Below are positions 23,858-34,063 of a stretch of 64,000 nt of DNA, in pieces (the first letter of the stretch is position 1; the number at the start of each line of letters is the position of its first letter). The notes beneath the pieces are model-generated. The model was not told the DNA's origin. It saw only the letters and a program-made list of their open reading frames with translations, and ran no database searches. Source of the stretch: Cutaneotrichosporon cavernicola (lineage: Eukaryota; Basidiomycota; Tremellomycetes; Trichosporonales; Trichosporonaceae); assembly GCF_030864355.1 (NCBI RefSeq), contig NC_083394.1:1736001-1800000 (forward strand). The letters are read 5' to 3'. Both the position numbers and the translations under genes were made by a program.

Positions 23858-24444
23858 GGTTGTAGTGTATCTTGTTTGTTGTATATACCGTCTGGCACGG
23901 TGTGACATGTTTCACCAGTTGGCGCGACGTGAAGTTAGTTTGTACGCGAACTAGTATGGATATGTGATGATTTCATCATGAGCCAAACGTATCGACTTGA
24001 ACACGATAGTCGGTAGATTTGTAACCGAGCCATGCGCCATATTGTCACTGTGAGATCAAACGCCACCTCACATCTGACATATCTGAGCCGCGTTAAAAGA
24101 ACCAGATGAACCAGATGAACCAGATGAACCAGAGGAATAGGATTAACAAAGGAACAGAAGGAACAGGAGGAACAGGAGGAACACGAGTGGGGTCGGGTCG
24201 ATCGGTCACATGTCGGCATTCACTGAAATGTGGAGTCCCCGCTTTTGAAGGGGCGGAAGTTGAAAGCGAGCAGGTGACTGACAAAGTGTGTGTTCCGGTC
24301 GGAGCTTGCACCGGCCTGGGTCCGGCACTCATCATGACGCCGTCCACTCGGTGCATGAATCCATCTTTCAAGACATCACTTCAGACTTGAGACTGGTCAA
24401 CTTGTCCTGGTATCGTCGTTGTACATCCCTCTTCACCACTCATC
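23858..24444. other. Intergenic region with 9-bp repeats
   Basis: 3' flank of the small membrane protein and promoter of the E1-alpha gene. It contains two blocks of 9-bp repeats (24101-24136 and 24152-24187). The open frames across these on both strands are low-complexity by-products and not genes. Confidence 0.55.
24101..24187. repeat. Two adjacent 9-bp tandem repeats
   Basis: ACCAGATGA repeats three times exactly and once imperfectly at 24101-24136. After 15 nt of other sequence, GAACAGGAG-type units repeat four times (24152-24187) with single-base changes. Both have a 9-bp period, so the second block may be a diverged relative of the first. They sit in a promoter-proximal intergenic region. 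Confidence 0.85.
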
Positions 24445-26064
24445 ATGCTCACTCGACGCGTCCAGCGCCTCCCCGTCGGCATTCTTGGGCGGGCGACCCT
24501 CGTGAGTAACCCCAAACCCATCAGAGATTCGCGAGATGTGACTAACGACCTCAGATCACGGGTCCGCCTCCCGACGTTCCAGCAGTCCACCAGACTGCGA
24601 CGAGCACGCCTCTGCCCAACCCTACCCCCGTGCCGGCCTTTACTCCCCTCCTTGGACCCCACTCGCGTGGGAGGCACAGTGCCGATGACCCGAGCCAGGA
24701 CCGGGGACCGGCCTACGTTCCCGGAGGCCACGCTGCGGTCTCGAAGCGTATTCAGAGCATGTCGCCTCTGCGTCGCGGTGCGCACGAGTCGTGGTGGACT
24801 GCCGACCAGGGCTTCTTCAACGCTGTCGCAAACACTATCCCCACTTACCGTGTGCTCGACGAGGAGGGCCGGCCCGTCAAGGACGCCGTCATGCCCGAGC
24901 TCACCAAGGAGGAGGCGCTTAGGATGTAAGTTGAGGATTAAAAACTCTACTGACTCGAGCTACCGCACCATGATTCTCGTCCCCGTCGTCGACAATATTC
25001 TGTACCAGTCGCAGCGGCAGGGTCGCATTTCGTTCTACATGCAGTGCGCCGGCGAGGAGGCGGCAGTGGTTGCCTCTGCGGCTGCGATGCACGAGAACGA
25101 CGAAATGTTCATGCAGTACCGCGAGCAGGCCGCGCTACTCTACCGCGGCTTCAGCCTGGACCGCATGATGGCCCAGTGCTTCGGTAACGTTGAGGACGAC
25201 AGCACCAAGGGCCGCATGATGCCTGTGCACTACTCTGCCCCCGACCTTGGCGTCCACACTGTCACCTCTCCGCTGGCCACGCAGCTTCCCCAGGCCGCCG
25301 GCGCCGCGTACGCCATCAAGACGGACCCCGAGCGTGAGGGTGACTGCGTCATTTGTTACTTTGGTGACGGTGCCGCATCCGAAGGTGACTTCCACGCCGC
25401 CCTCAACATCAACTCTACGCTTGGTGGTCCAATCGTCTGGTTCTGCCGTAACAACGGTTTCGCCATTTCGACTCCTGTAGTTGACCAGTACGCTGGTGAC
25501 GGCATTGCCTCTCGTGGACCCGCCTACGGTCTTGACACCATCCGTGTGGATGGCAACGACGCTCTCGCTGTCCTCTCTGCTGTTCGTGAGGCTCGTCGTC
25601 GTGCCGTCGAAGGCAAGAAGGGTGTCCTCGTCGAAGCCATGACCTACCGTATCGGTCACCACTCGACCTCGGACGACTCGAGCAAGTACCGTCCTGCCGA
25701 GGAAGTGCAGGAGTGGAACGTTGTCGACAACCCTATTGCGCGTATGCGTGCGTGGCTCGTTCACCAGGGATGGTGGACCGAGGCCGAGGAGAAGGAAGCC
25801 TTCATCGCAAACAAGAAGGCGGTACTCAAGACGTTTTCGCGTTCCGAAAAGTTGCCAAAGCCCAAGTTGTCGGAAATGTTCAACGATGTTTGGACGGTTA
25901 GCAAGGACGACCACATTCCAGAGGTTATTACTGAGCAGCGGGCCGAGCTTGGCGGGCTTCTCAAGAAGTATGGCGGGGCTTGGGACCCGTGGCGTAAGGA
26001 GCTTAAGCGGTTCGTTGAGGAGGGCGAGGATGTCATGGACTGCCACTCGAGCGAGTCGACGTAG
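24445..26064 (+). CDS. 2-oxoisovalerate dehydrogenase E1 subunit alpha
   Basis: Thiamine-diphosphate subunit of the mitochondrial branched-chain 2-oxoacid dehydrogenase complex, which degrades Leu, Ile and Val. Exon 1 (24445-24501) encodes a presequence (MLTRRVQRLPVGILGRATL), exon 2 runs 24555-24925 and exon 3 24960-26064. Diagnostic segments are QSQRQGRISFYMQCAGEEA, QYREQAALLYRGF, GRMMPVHYSAPDL, the TPP motif CYFGDGAASEGDFHAALN to FCRNNGFAIS, RVDGNDALAV, and the regulatory loop YRIGHHSTSDDSSKYR with phosphorylatable serines. It ends MDCHSSEST. The loop and the GDGAASEGD motif separate it from pyruvate dehydrogenase E1. An open frame runs across both introns by chance with a wrong-frame middle; the spliced version is clearly right. 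Confidence 0.95.
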   Translation: MLTRRVQRLPVGILGRATLVSNPKPIRDSRDVTNDLRSRVRLPTFQQSTRLRRARLCPTLPPCRPLLPSLDPTRVGGTVPMTRARTGDRPTFPEATLRSRSVFRACRLCVAVRTSRGGLPTRASSTLSQTLSPLTVCSTRRAGPSRTPSCPSSPRRRRLGCKLRIKNSTDSSYRTMILVPVVDNILYQSQRQGRISFYMQCAGEEAAVVASAAAMHENDEMFMQYREQAALLYRGFSLDRMMAQCFGNVEDDSTKGRMMPVHYSAPDLGVHTVTSPLATQLPQAAGAAYAIKTDPEREGDCVICYFGDGAASEGDFHAALNINSTLGGPIVWFCRNNGFAISTPVVDQYAGDGIASRGPAYGLDTIRVDGNDALAVLSAVREARRRAVEGKKGVLVEAMTYRIGHHSTSDDSSKYRPAEEVQEWNVVDNPIARMRAWLVHQGWWTEAEEKEAFIANKKAVLKTFSRSEKLPKPKLSEMFNDVWTVSKDDHIPEVITEQRAELGGLLKKYGGAWDPWRKELKRFVEEGEDVMDCHSSEST

Positions 26065-26708
26065 GTGTCAATGCATGTTGTACGATCGGCACCCGTTGCG
26101 AGGGGAGCCAGCGACTGGAGTTTGGATGAAACTGGCGCCGAATGTGGAGCGAACAGCAACAGAATATTCGTGGCATGTGCACACGAACCGAAAACTGAAA
26201 CAAGTTTGGACCGGGAGGTTGGAGGGTGGAGTGACCGGCCGGAGCTGGGTGGGTACCGCATTTTGATCTTTTGGGATAGGTCAGGAATCTGGAGAATCTG
26301 GAGAATCTGGGGCCACCAGTTATGCGGGGTAAGGTATGTGAATTGACTTTAAGCACCTAATAGATAGAGACCGTAGGCTAAAGGGGCCAAAGGGGAGTAA
26401 CCGAGGAACCCAGGGCCAACTAATCCTAGTCGGCCTAGTCCCGTAGCCAAATCTCACCTTGGAACTTGAGACGCCTGGAGGTTAGACCAGGACACTTTGC
26501 ACTGTGCATCCGGGCATGTGTGAGTCCGATCTTACCAGTGTCGCAGTGTCGCGGTGTCGCGGTGTCGCGGTGTCGTGGTGTCTCGGGGAGTTAGCAATAC
26601 TAAGTGTCAAGTTGCCGACATTCAGAATAGACTTCCCGCTATTACATTGGACGTGTCATTAGTCATTTGTTAACGTCCCTTCCTTTTTACTCATCTTGGT
26701 CATTGACC
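26065..26708. other. Intergenic region with 8-bp minisatellite
   Basis: 3' flank of the E1-alpha gene and upstream region of the glucoamylase. It contains GGAGAATCT copies at about 26288-26310 and the minisatellite at 26537-26584. No coding frame seen. Confidence 0.55.
26537..26584. repeat. 8-bp minisatellite, six units
   Basis: Six consecutive units of RGTGTCGC (AGTGTCGC twice, GGTGTCGC twice, then GGTGTCGT and GGTGTCTC). The variants are ordered along the array, as expected from stepwise duplication. Located about 125 bp upstream of the glucoamylase start. Confidence 0.88.
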
Positions 26709-28878
26709 ATGTTGAACAAGGATTCTCAGCGCCACAAAAGAACTACATCAAACTCACATTCCCATTCGTCCTTACATTCACCGTGTTCTCCTTGTTCTCC
26801 TTGTCCCCCTCGATCGCCTCCTCGCTTACGACGACGGCGACGCCCAGCCTCAGTCTCTGTCAATGAAGAGCGCGCACACGCCCCCTTCACCGCCCTCGCA
26901 CCCGCACCTCCAATCCCCATCTCAATCCCAATCCCAGTCCCGATCTCCATGTCCCATCCCAAACATCTTTCCACTGCTCCATCGACCATGCGCAAGCACC
27001 GCCGTGCGCGCTTCTGGCTAGCCGGTCACGGCGAGGACATTGAGAGTGTCTACCCGACCGTGGTTCATCGAGATAGTGAGTCCACGTCATATCGAGCTAC
27101 CCAGCTAATGGTAGCATGGGCCACCGAGCGTGCCAGTAGAAGCATCAACGCAATGAGTGAGGCCGATTGGGTCGCTGCCTTTGCTCGCAATAGGCGATAC
27201 GAGAAGGAGCTCTTGCCACCACCACCGCGCTTCATCACTACTGATCAAGGGGAATCACGCTGCCCATGGACATGCCTTGTTCTCCTCGTTCTTCTGGTCT
27301 CGGGCGCCGTCCTAGCGCCTCTAATTCTCGGCGGCCTACCTTTGCCTAGCCAAATTCGCGGCTTCAAGCCGTCCCGCCCCACCCATCCCACCCTCCCCTA
27401 TTCACCATCGACTGCCAAGCTCGATAAATGGATCCAGGATGAGGCGCAGTTCGCGTATAAACGCGTCCTCGATAATATCGGCCCTGTAGCCGGCGTCCCA
27501 GACGGTGTGGTGATCGCCAGCCCAAGTACAGGAGCAGATGACGAGCCGGACTACTTTGTAAGTCTGGAGCCAAACAATCTGAATCTGACGCCAGTACACA
27601 TGGACACGCGACGCGGCGCTGACCATCTCCTCCCTACTGTCCCAATTCCTCCCCGAATCCTACCTCATTCCCTGGGACGCGCGCTGGTCGTCCGACGCGC
27701 CACTACAACGGGCGCACAAAGCATCCCATCCCCTCCTGGAGGGCTTGGTACGCTCCTACGCCACGTTCCAAGCCCGGATTCAATCAAACCCCAATCCGTC
27801 AGGAGACCTGTGGACTGGCGGCCTGTCTGAGCCCAAGTTTGACGTCTCAGGCTCCGCATTCACTGGCTCATGGGGGAGGCCACAGCGCGATGGGCCGGCA
27901 CTACGCGCCCTCGCCCTCATCCCGTACGCCCATTGGCTGCTGGACCGCGGATTTCCTACTGATCTCGCATACGTCCGCGAGTCGCTTTATGATCCCGATT
28001 CCTTACGACGTCCCGGATCCGTTGTGAAGAACGACCTTGAGGAAGTCGCCAATAGCTGGTACAAGGCGTCTTTTGACCTCTGGGAGGAAGTGGACGCACA
28101 CCACCTTTGGACGGACGCTGTCGCGCGTCGAGCGTTGCAGGCGGGTGCAGGCCTCGCGGCCCGTTTGGGCGACAACCACGCTAGCGCGTTCTACGCCGAC
28201 CAAGCTGAGCGCGTCGGTCAGCAGATCAGGAGCTATCATAATGGAGAGTGGCGGGCGACAGACCACCCTGGTCCCAGGACAGGCTTGGACGCCGCCATCC
28301 TCCTCGCCTCACTTCACACTGGAGGGGGAAACGAAATCGAGGACCTCGACCCAAGCCATCCGTCCATCCTCGACACCTTGGGCTCATACGTCCTCTCATT
28401 TGAAGGACTGTATCCCCAAAATACCGGTAACTGGACGGACGGCTGGCTCGTCGGCCGCTACGCAGAGGACATATACGACGGTGTGGGTTTCACAGGCGGT
28501 AATCCATGGTATATCACGACCTTTGCTGTCGCGACCACACTGTACCGAGCCCAGAGAGCGTTGGCAGAAACCGGCGAGGTAACTGAAGCGGCGATTTGGG
28601 CCGACCTGGGGGTGCAGGGCCAAGGCCTTGAACGCTCCCTCGCCGCCCTCGGCCGAGTCGCCGACGCCTTCATTATCAAGGCTGCTCGCACGATGCCGGG
28701 CGGAAGGATGAGCGAGCAGATTGGGCCTGAGGGGCAGCGGGGCGCGCGAGACCTCACATGGAGTTATGCGGCGTTTTTGGAGCTGCAGCGGGCGCGAGAG
28801 GCCGGGCGTAAGGCTTTGACCGAGGTGAGGAAGGAGGGCCGGCGCGAGCGGGAGGCGTTGCGCGGTCCCAGGAGGTAG
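26709..28878 (+). CDS. Membrane-anchored glucoamylase-like GH15 glycosidase
   Basis: Family GH15 glucan 1,4-alpha-glucosidase. The protein starts MLNKDSQRHKRTTS, with a Ser/Pro- and Arg-rich cytosolic tail of about 180 residues. One hydrophobic helix follows (CPWTCLVLLVLLVSGAVLAP, about 27260-27330) and then the catalytic domain, so it is a type II membrane protein and not secreted. GH15 motifs: YFYTWTRDAALT, GLSEPKFDVSGSAFTGSWGR then PQRDGPALRA, FDLWEEVDAHHLWT (acid-catalyst Glu region), EDIYDGVGFTGGNPWYITT and SEQIGPEGQRGARDLTWSY (base Glu). It ends shortly after the catalytic domain, with no starch-binding domain. Introns: 27558-27594 (37 nt, needed for YF-YTWTRD) and probably 27076-27114 (39 nt, in phase, so splicing is optional). 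A wall- or storage-glucan role is inference. Confidence 0.88.
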
Positions 28879-29796
28879 TTGTAGGGCACTGGAGCAGCTA
28901 CGGAAACGAGTTCCGTCCACAGGTGTGTGCATTTGTATAGCATCGGAGTGCATCGGATATGTGAATGTATTTTATTTTGATTGTTGTTTGGGTTTTGAAA
29001 CTCTTTAAAAGTGGGTCGGGCTACCCTTCCGATCATGCCGATCCGTTTCTTAGGGATTCTCGGTCATCTTCGGCTGATCTGATCATCGATCAGCATGAAA
29101 CGTGATCAGCTTGCCGTTGGAATCTTTCGGCTCCAAAGTCGTCTAGAAAATCGTGGCGAATGTGGCAGCGCTCAAGCCATGGGCAACTTTTGGCTTTGAA
29201 TGTGGGCGCGGGGGGTAGGCGCCGAGCAGGTGTCGGAACTTGGTAGCCGCTCTTTGACAGGAGTGAAGAGTGAAGGGTCAGGCACACTGGTTAGTATGTT
29301 TGTCTTTGCAAGGAAGGGAGGTCAAGTGACGGCATTGCCGGCGGTTTAACCAACCACAGCTGACCACTATCATAACGGAACCAAAATCAGCCTTGGGACC
29401 CCGGACATGGTGGAGAGAACTACAATAACCATATCACTAATACAACAGAATACTAATCAAACAAGTATAATCGTTCTCCACGCATCTGTCATTCTTCTTC
29501 ATCGCTTCCATCTCCCTCTACACATCTACACATCTACACATCGACAGTCTCCACACACATCGCAATCTCTTTCAAGAGGCACTTATCATACACGATCCTT
29601 GATTCCACTCGTCACACAAAGGCTAGCATTTCGTAAGTCGCCGCCACCGCCATCTCCACCTACTCTTCATCTTCCGCATCTCGACCGTCGTCACCGTCGT
29701 CACCCTCTCCCACACCAACTCGTTGCTAACCAGCCACTCACAACAATTCCCCCAACAACCCCTCCCCATTCCTCCCCCGTATCTGACATTCTCAGT
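28879..29796. other. Intergenic region and kinase 5' leader
   Basis: 28879-29406 is the 3' flank of the glucoamylase and holds several GATCA/TGATC inverted copies at 29075-29110. 29407-29796 is probably kinase mRNA leader. An ATG at 29407 is in frame with the kinase, but a GTAAGT at about 29634 and CTGACATTCTCAG ending at 29795 define a likely 5'-UTR intron placed directly before the ATG at 29797. Confidence 0.55.
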
Positions 29797-32016
29797 ATGG
29801 ACCACGCGGCCCCGCAGAATGGGCAGCGGCCACGTCTGGCCTCCCCCGCAGCCAGCTTCTTCGCCGCCGTCAACGCTGGCCAATCTTTCCACGGTGCTCG
29901 GCCCCCCGCTGGGGCCCCGGCGTCCAAGGCCTCAGACGAACAGCATGATGCAAGCCATCACCAGCTGGGTCGCTCGCAGAGCATGAAGAACCCGCCGCGC
30001 AGCGATGGCCCGCTGTCGTTCGCTGCCGCTGGTGCAGGGCTCCAGTCGCCGCCCTCCTCCGAATCGGCGTATATTCCGCCTGCCGCCGCTCGCCACCCAC
30101 TCTTTTCCCACCATGCCAGACCACCTCCGCCGATGCATCCGTGGTCACCCGCTCTGTCATACAAGAGCGACCCAGGCCCCGTCCCCCCCATTACGATTGA
30201 TCCGAACTGCCCGCCCTCACCCGGGAGCACGGTGTCTAGCGCGTTTTCGCCCGCATCCGCATTCCTCCAGGCATTCTCCTCAGTGTCATCTGGGCCTTCC
30301 GAGCTCGCGTGCGACGCCCAGGGTGCACGCGTCCTAGATTATACCCTTGGTAAAGTGCTAGCCCGTGGAGGCTTTAGCACTGTGCGGTCTGCGACACACA
30401 TCACGACCGGCAAGGTGTTCGCGTGCAAGATTGTTACACGCGATGACATCAGCGACGAGTCGGGCTCGGCCGCGCGCTTCGAGGACGAGATCCGCATCTG
30501 GCAGTCGCTGCCCTCACACCCTTCCATCTTGCCCCTGATCGAGATGAAGCGCACCGACTACGCGACGTTTATGATCATGCCCCTCTTACAGGGTAGTCTG
30601 CTCGACATTCTTCGCATCGAAGGAGGAAGCGAGAGCACAGCGCGCAAGTGGTTCCCCGGGTGTGTGGTGGCTGTGGCGGCACTGCACGAGGGCTTTGAAG
30701 GGTTCAGAGGTCATATGATGCACGGGGACCTCAAGCTCGAGAACTTCCTGGTGGACACCGCAGGTCACGTGTACGTAGGCGACTTTGGCATGTCGCACAT
30801 CATCGACGACCAGCATCCCAAGCGCGGGCCTTCGCCTGCTAACCGCCCGTCCAACCTACCCGCCCATTTACAGGCGCGTGGGCGCTTGGTCTCTGCACCT
30901 GACTCGCCACGGAACCCTTCCGCCTCGCCCGCTCGGCGACGCGACACACTTGCCACCTCCGAGGTCATCAAGCCAGTGAACCAGCCATGCCCGTCCGCCT
31001 CGTTACCTTATGCCTCCCCCGAGCTCCTGAACGCTCCCCCATCTCGGCCTGCGCTGAGCCAGGACATCTGGGCTCTCGGTATCATCCTGCACGCCCTGCT
31101 TACTGGGCGCCTGCCGTTCAACGACTCGTTCGACCCCCGACTCCAGATGAAGATCCTCCGCGGCAACTGGGAGGACCCCTATGTCAGCCACGAATGGCTG
31201 GAGGTCCTACACGGCACGCTCACACGCGACCCCACGCGACGGTGGGACATTCGGCGCGTGTGCGAATGTGACGCTGTGACTGGCTGGCGCGAAGTGCGTA
31301 CGAAGAGTCGCTCACGCTCGCGTGCACGCATCTCAGACCACGGACGGCGCTCCGTTAGCGACTCGCCGATGCACCCGCACCATGAAGGGGCGCGGCGCGG
31401 GCGCTCTCGTTCTCGCCCCTCGTCTCACATGCGACACGAGAGCCACGAAGACCGCGGCCAGTTCCTACACACGCAGGACGGCCATCGCTCGCGCTCGCAG
31501 AGCGGCCCGAGAAAACCTGGGACGCCCTCGCGCCCGGGCAGCATGCGCATGGCGCATCCCGAGGCGCTGGCGGCCGAACTGGACGGCATGATGATCACCA
31601 GGGGCCGCAGTGCCCAGCGCGAGCACAGAACGCCCGGGTCGTCAGCCGGGTCGGGCGAGCGTGCGGCTGGCACAGCGAGCCGCTCGCCCAGCTCGCGCCC
31701 CGCCCGTCCACTCAGTGGCGCAGAGCAGCGGCGCGGACGTTCGATCGCGCGCGAGGTGGCTGTGCCCGGCACGGCCGGTTGGTGGGAGGCACAGGCCGCA
31801 CACGCGCGGTACGAGGGGACACCTCCCGGCTCGGGCATCCCTTCGGGCGTGCACAGTGGTGCTCACACGCCACCGCGGGATGCTTCGAGCCGGCCACCGA
31901 CACTCGGGTTCGAGCTGGATGTGGTGGATGAGAATGCGCCGGCTCGAGGGCGTGCCGGGGCCGGTGGTCGGGGGCCTTCGAGGAGCAAAAGTCGAGGTCG
32001 GCCCGACCGAATCTAG
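29797..32016 (+). CDS. Protein kinase with HGD catalytic loop and long activation insert
   Basis: 739-residue intronless reading frame from MDHAAPQNGQRP. Residues 1-180 are Pro/Ser/Ala-rich. The kinase domain spans about 182-500: YTLGKVLARGGFSTV (glycine loop), VFACKIV (catalytic Lys), FEDEIRIW (alpha-C Glu), MHGDLKLENFLVD (catalytic loop with HGD in place of HRD; Asp, Lys and Asn kept), VGDFGMS, then roughly 75 Ser/Pro/Arg-rich residues before LPYASPELL, IWALGIILHALLTGRLPF and a C-lobe to VCECDAVTGW. The last 240 residues are Arg/Ser-rich with many RSRSR pairs. All catalytic residues are present, so it should be active on Ser/Thr. I do not recognise an orthologue by name. The ATG at 29407 would add 130 low-complexity residues; I prefer 29797 because of the leader intron. 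Confidence 0.8.
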   Translation: MDHAAPQNGQRPRLASPAASFFAAVNAGQSFHGARPPAGAPASKASDEQHDASHHQLGRSQSMKNPPRSDGPLSFAAAGAGLQSPPSSESAYIPPAAARHPLFSHHARPPPPMHPWSPALSYKSDPGPVPPITIDPNCPPSPGSTVSSAFSPASAFLQAFSSVSSGPSELACDAQGARVLDYTLGKVLARGGFSTVRSATHITTGKVFACKIVTRDDISDESGSAARFEDEIRIWQSLPSHPSILPLIEMKRTDYATFMIMPLLQGSLLDILRIEGGSESTARKWFPGCVVAVAALHEGFEGFRGHMMHGDLKLENFLVDTAGHVYVGDFGMSHIIDDQHPKRGPSPANRPSNLPAHLQARGRLVSAPDSPRNPSASPARRRDTLATSEVIKPVNQPCPSASLPYASPELLNAPPSRPALSQDIWALGIILHALLTGRLPFNDSFDPRLQMKILRGNWEDPYVSHEWLEVLHGTLTRDPTRRWDIRRVCECDAVTGWREVRTKSRSRSRARISDHGRRSVSDSPMHPHHEGARRGRSRSRPSSHMRHESHEDRGQFLHTQDGHRSRSQSGPRKPGTPSRPGSMRMAHPEALAAELDGMMITRGRSAQREHRTPGSSAGSGERAAGTASRSPSSRPARPLSGAEQRRGRSIAREVAVPGTAGWWEAQAAHARYEGTPPGSGIPSGVHSGAHTPPRDASSRPPTLGFELDVVDENAPARGRAGAGGRGPSRSKSRGRPDRI

Positions 32017-32338
32017 CCAATACGAAGCGTGAAATTGGGACAGCGTAAAAGTAAGGCCGCGAAGCGACACGGGTTCCTAAGGGGCGTTCAAGTTGTAACC
32101 AGGGTATAGCAGTCGTGTATCAATGCATACTGTACTCGGCACTTTGCTAGCATTTACTATGTAACTAGGTAGAAGGGAGGGCGCGCATACACATGTTTGC
32201 ATGTGAGTCACGGGTGGAGGGCCTCCACCAGTGACGCAGCGGCGGCGATGATTTGAGACTGAGATTGGTGGAATTGTTTTCGTCATCGCTCCATCATCAA
32301 CGAGGCTCATCCCACCGAGCTCTGTAACACTGGACGCG
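32017..32338. other. Intergenic region
   Basis: 322 bp between two plus-strand genes. A minus-strand open frame here overlaps the start of the next gene and shows no family resemblance. Nothing else seen. Confidence 0.5.
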
Positions 32339-34063
32339 ATGCTGCGTCCCGTTTCGACAAGCCGCCTCGCCGTACGGCGTGGCGCTCTGCGTCCTCTCGT
32401 CGCCGGATCAGTCCGCGCAGCCTCCAGCCTTCCGCAAAAACCCATCCCCATGCCCCCCGACATGCCGCGCGAGGACTACGCCGAACCAGCGGCCTACACT
32501 GTAAACTTGATTGGCCGCACAATCAAATACATAATTTACGGCACCCTCGGCCTTGGTGTAACAGCCTACCTCGGCTTTGAGGGAATGCACGCCTACGTCG
32601 AGCGTGTATGCCTCGCCCCTCCCTCTCACGCCTTAGAAGGAGACGAATACGCATGGGCCGACGAGAACCAATCCTGGACCGGCGGTGCAAAGGGGGGTAC
32701 AGACCGGCGCTTGGGCTGGAAGGGCCGGCACGCTCTCCGTGGCGCCTGGATCTGCTGGGAATGGGGAGCCGGTGATTCGGGTGGAACGATTTCTCGTCAT
32801 CCCGAGTTCCGAAAGGGCATGATTGGGAGTTCGGTCAACCGCGTCGACCGGGGCTACGAGCTGGCCGACGAATATATCGATGCGGCGATTCGAGTGGCAG
32901 AACAGAAAGGCATCACCTTTCCCCCCAACCTCCCCGGATTACGTGAGCCTGGTCCAGCCGGACTGAAGGCGTCCCAAGCCGATGATACCGCGCTCGATCT
33001 CCTGTCGCTCAAGGCTGGCGTGCTTGAGCGTATGGGAGTCGATACGCTCGACCACGCGCGCGAGTTGTATGCCCGTGTTGCGACCGCTTATTTGCGCGAC
33101 GTGGGGGGTCCTGTCCGCGCTGCCAGGGCTATGCGACTCGCTCATAAGCTTGGTGATCTGGCGCAGCGCGCAGGAGAGCCCGAGGAGGCATGGGCGTGGT
33201 GGACGTGGGGACTTGAGCGGGCCGATATGGCGCTTCCAGCGGTCCCGAAGGCCGTCAAGAGCAGCAAGAGCATGAGCAAGCAGAGCAAGGCTTGGTGGTC
33301 ATTTGGAAGCTCCCCGGCTTCTCCCACTGCCACTCCGGACCCCACCCCATCCGCGTCCGCCACTCCGGCTCCCACCCTGCCAGCGCCAGTCCTTCGCGCC
33401 GCCGTGTCGATCCTCGTCTCGGCATCGGCGGCGTCCGCACAGGCCGGTGCGCTCCCCACCGCTGCGGCCGTCCAAGACACCGCCCTCGACCTCCTTCCAT
33501 CAGTCAAGCCCTCCATCCCCGGACCTGGACAGGGCGCCTCGGGCCTTCAATCGCTATGGCAAGCCCAGCGTCGCGCCCTCTTAACCCTCCACTCCGCGAG
33601 CGTGAAGCACGCCCAAGGAGTCGTGGGATACCCGCTCGAGATGTCCGCCCAATCGGCCGACGAGAGCGAAGTCGTCCTCGCAATCCTCAACCCTACCCTC
33701 CCCACTGCACTCTCCCAACCCCGCGAGAACCCCTGCATTCAACCCGCGAAACGCCTCGTCCGCGATACGTTGACCACTGGCGCCGAGGCCTACTTCACCG
33801 AAGCGGCTCTATTGGAACGCTCGGCAGCTGGTAAAGAGAAATCCGAGGCGCTGCACAGGCTCGAACACGCCGCCGAGAGCTATGAGCGTGCGATGACACT
33901 TTCGGCGGCCGAGGAGGGACAGACCCCAGCTGCTGGGTTTGGGGAGGAAGACGCGATTGGGAGGGGAGACGAGTGGACGCGGTACTGGAAGGGATATGTG
34001 CGGGTGCGAGATAGGATGTTGCAGCTTATTGAGGAGGGCGCCGAGCCGACCAAGCATGCGTAG
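32339..34063 (+). CDS. Mitochondrial inner-membrane TPR-like protein (possibly MGR3-like)
   Basis: Intronless 574-residue protein. The N-terminus (MLRPVSTSRLAVRRGALRPL, then VAGSVRAASS) is a typical mitochondrial presequence. One membrane helix follows at about residues 60-82 (RTIKYIIYGTLGLGVTAYLG). The rest is soluble and helix-rich, with repeated Ala/Leu patterns such as LDHARELYARVATAYLRD, RAARAMRLAHKLGDLAQRAG and EPEEAWAWWTWGL that look like degenerate TPR units. An internal Ala/Pro/Thr-rich linker (about 322-360) separates the halves, and ALHRLEHAAESYERAMTL adds another TPR-like pair near the end. A presequence, one helix and TPRs in the intermembrane space or matrix is the layout of MGR3, the i-AAA adaptor; that assignment is inference. 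Confidence 0.6.
   Translation: MLRPVSTSRLAVRRGALRPLVAGSVRAASSLPQKPIPMPPDMPREDYAEPAAYTVNLIGRTIKYIIYGTLGLGVTAYLGFEGMHAYVERVCLAPPSHALEGDEYAWADENQSWTGGAKGGTDRRLGWKGRHALRGAWICWEWGAGDSGGTISRHPEFRKGMIGSSVNRVDRGYELADEYIDAAIRVAEQKGITFPPNLPGLREPGPAGLKASQADDTALDLLSLKAGVLERMGVDTLDHARELYARVATAYLRDVGGPVRAARAMRLAHKLGDLAQRAGEPEEAWAWWTWGLERADMALPAVPKAVKSSKSMSKQSKAWWSFGSSPASPTATPDPTPSASATPAPTLPAPVLRAAVSILVSASAASAQAGALPTAAAVQDTALDLLPSVKPSIPGPGQGASGLQSLWQAQRRALLTLHSASVKHAQGVVGYPLEMSAQSADESEVVLAILNPTLPTALSQPRENPCIQPAKRLVRDTLTTGAEAYFTEAALLERSAAGKEKSEALHRLEHAAESYERAMTLSAAEEGQTPAAGFGEEDAIGRGDEWTRYWKGYVRVRDRMLQLIEEGAEPTKHA

Noticed and set aside
25135..26046. 303-codon open frame on the minus strand
   Set aside because: It is antisense to the E1-alpha coding exon. 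GC-rich codons suppress stops on the opposite strand, and the protein shows no family features.
29407..29796. In-frame N-terminal extension of the kinase from an ATG at 29407
   Set aside because: The extension is low-complexity, and a GTAAGT...CTGACATTCTCAG intron fits the leader exactly up to the ATG at 29797. It cannot be fully excluded.
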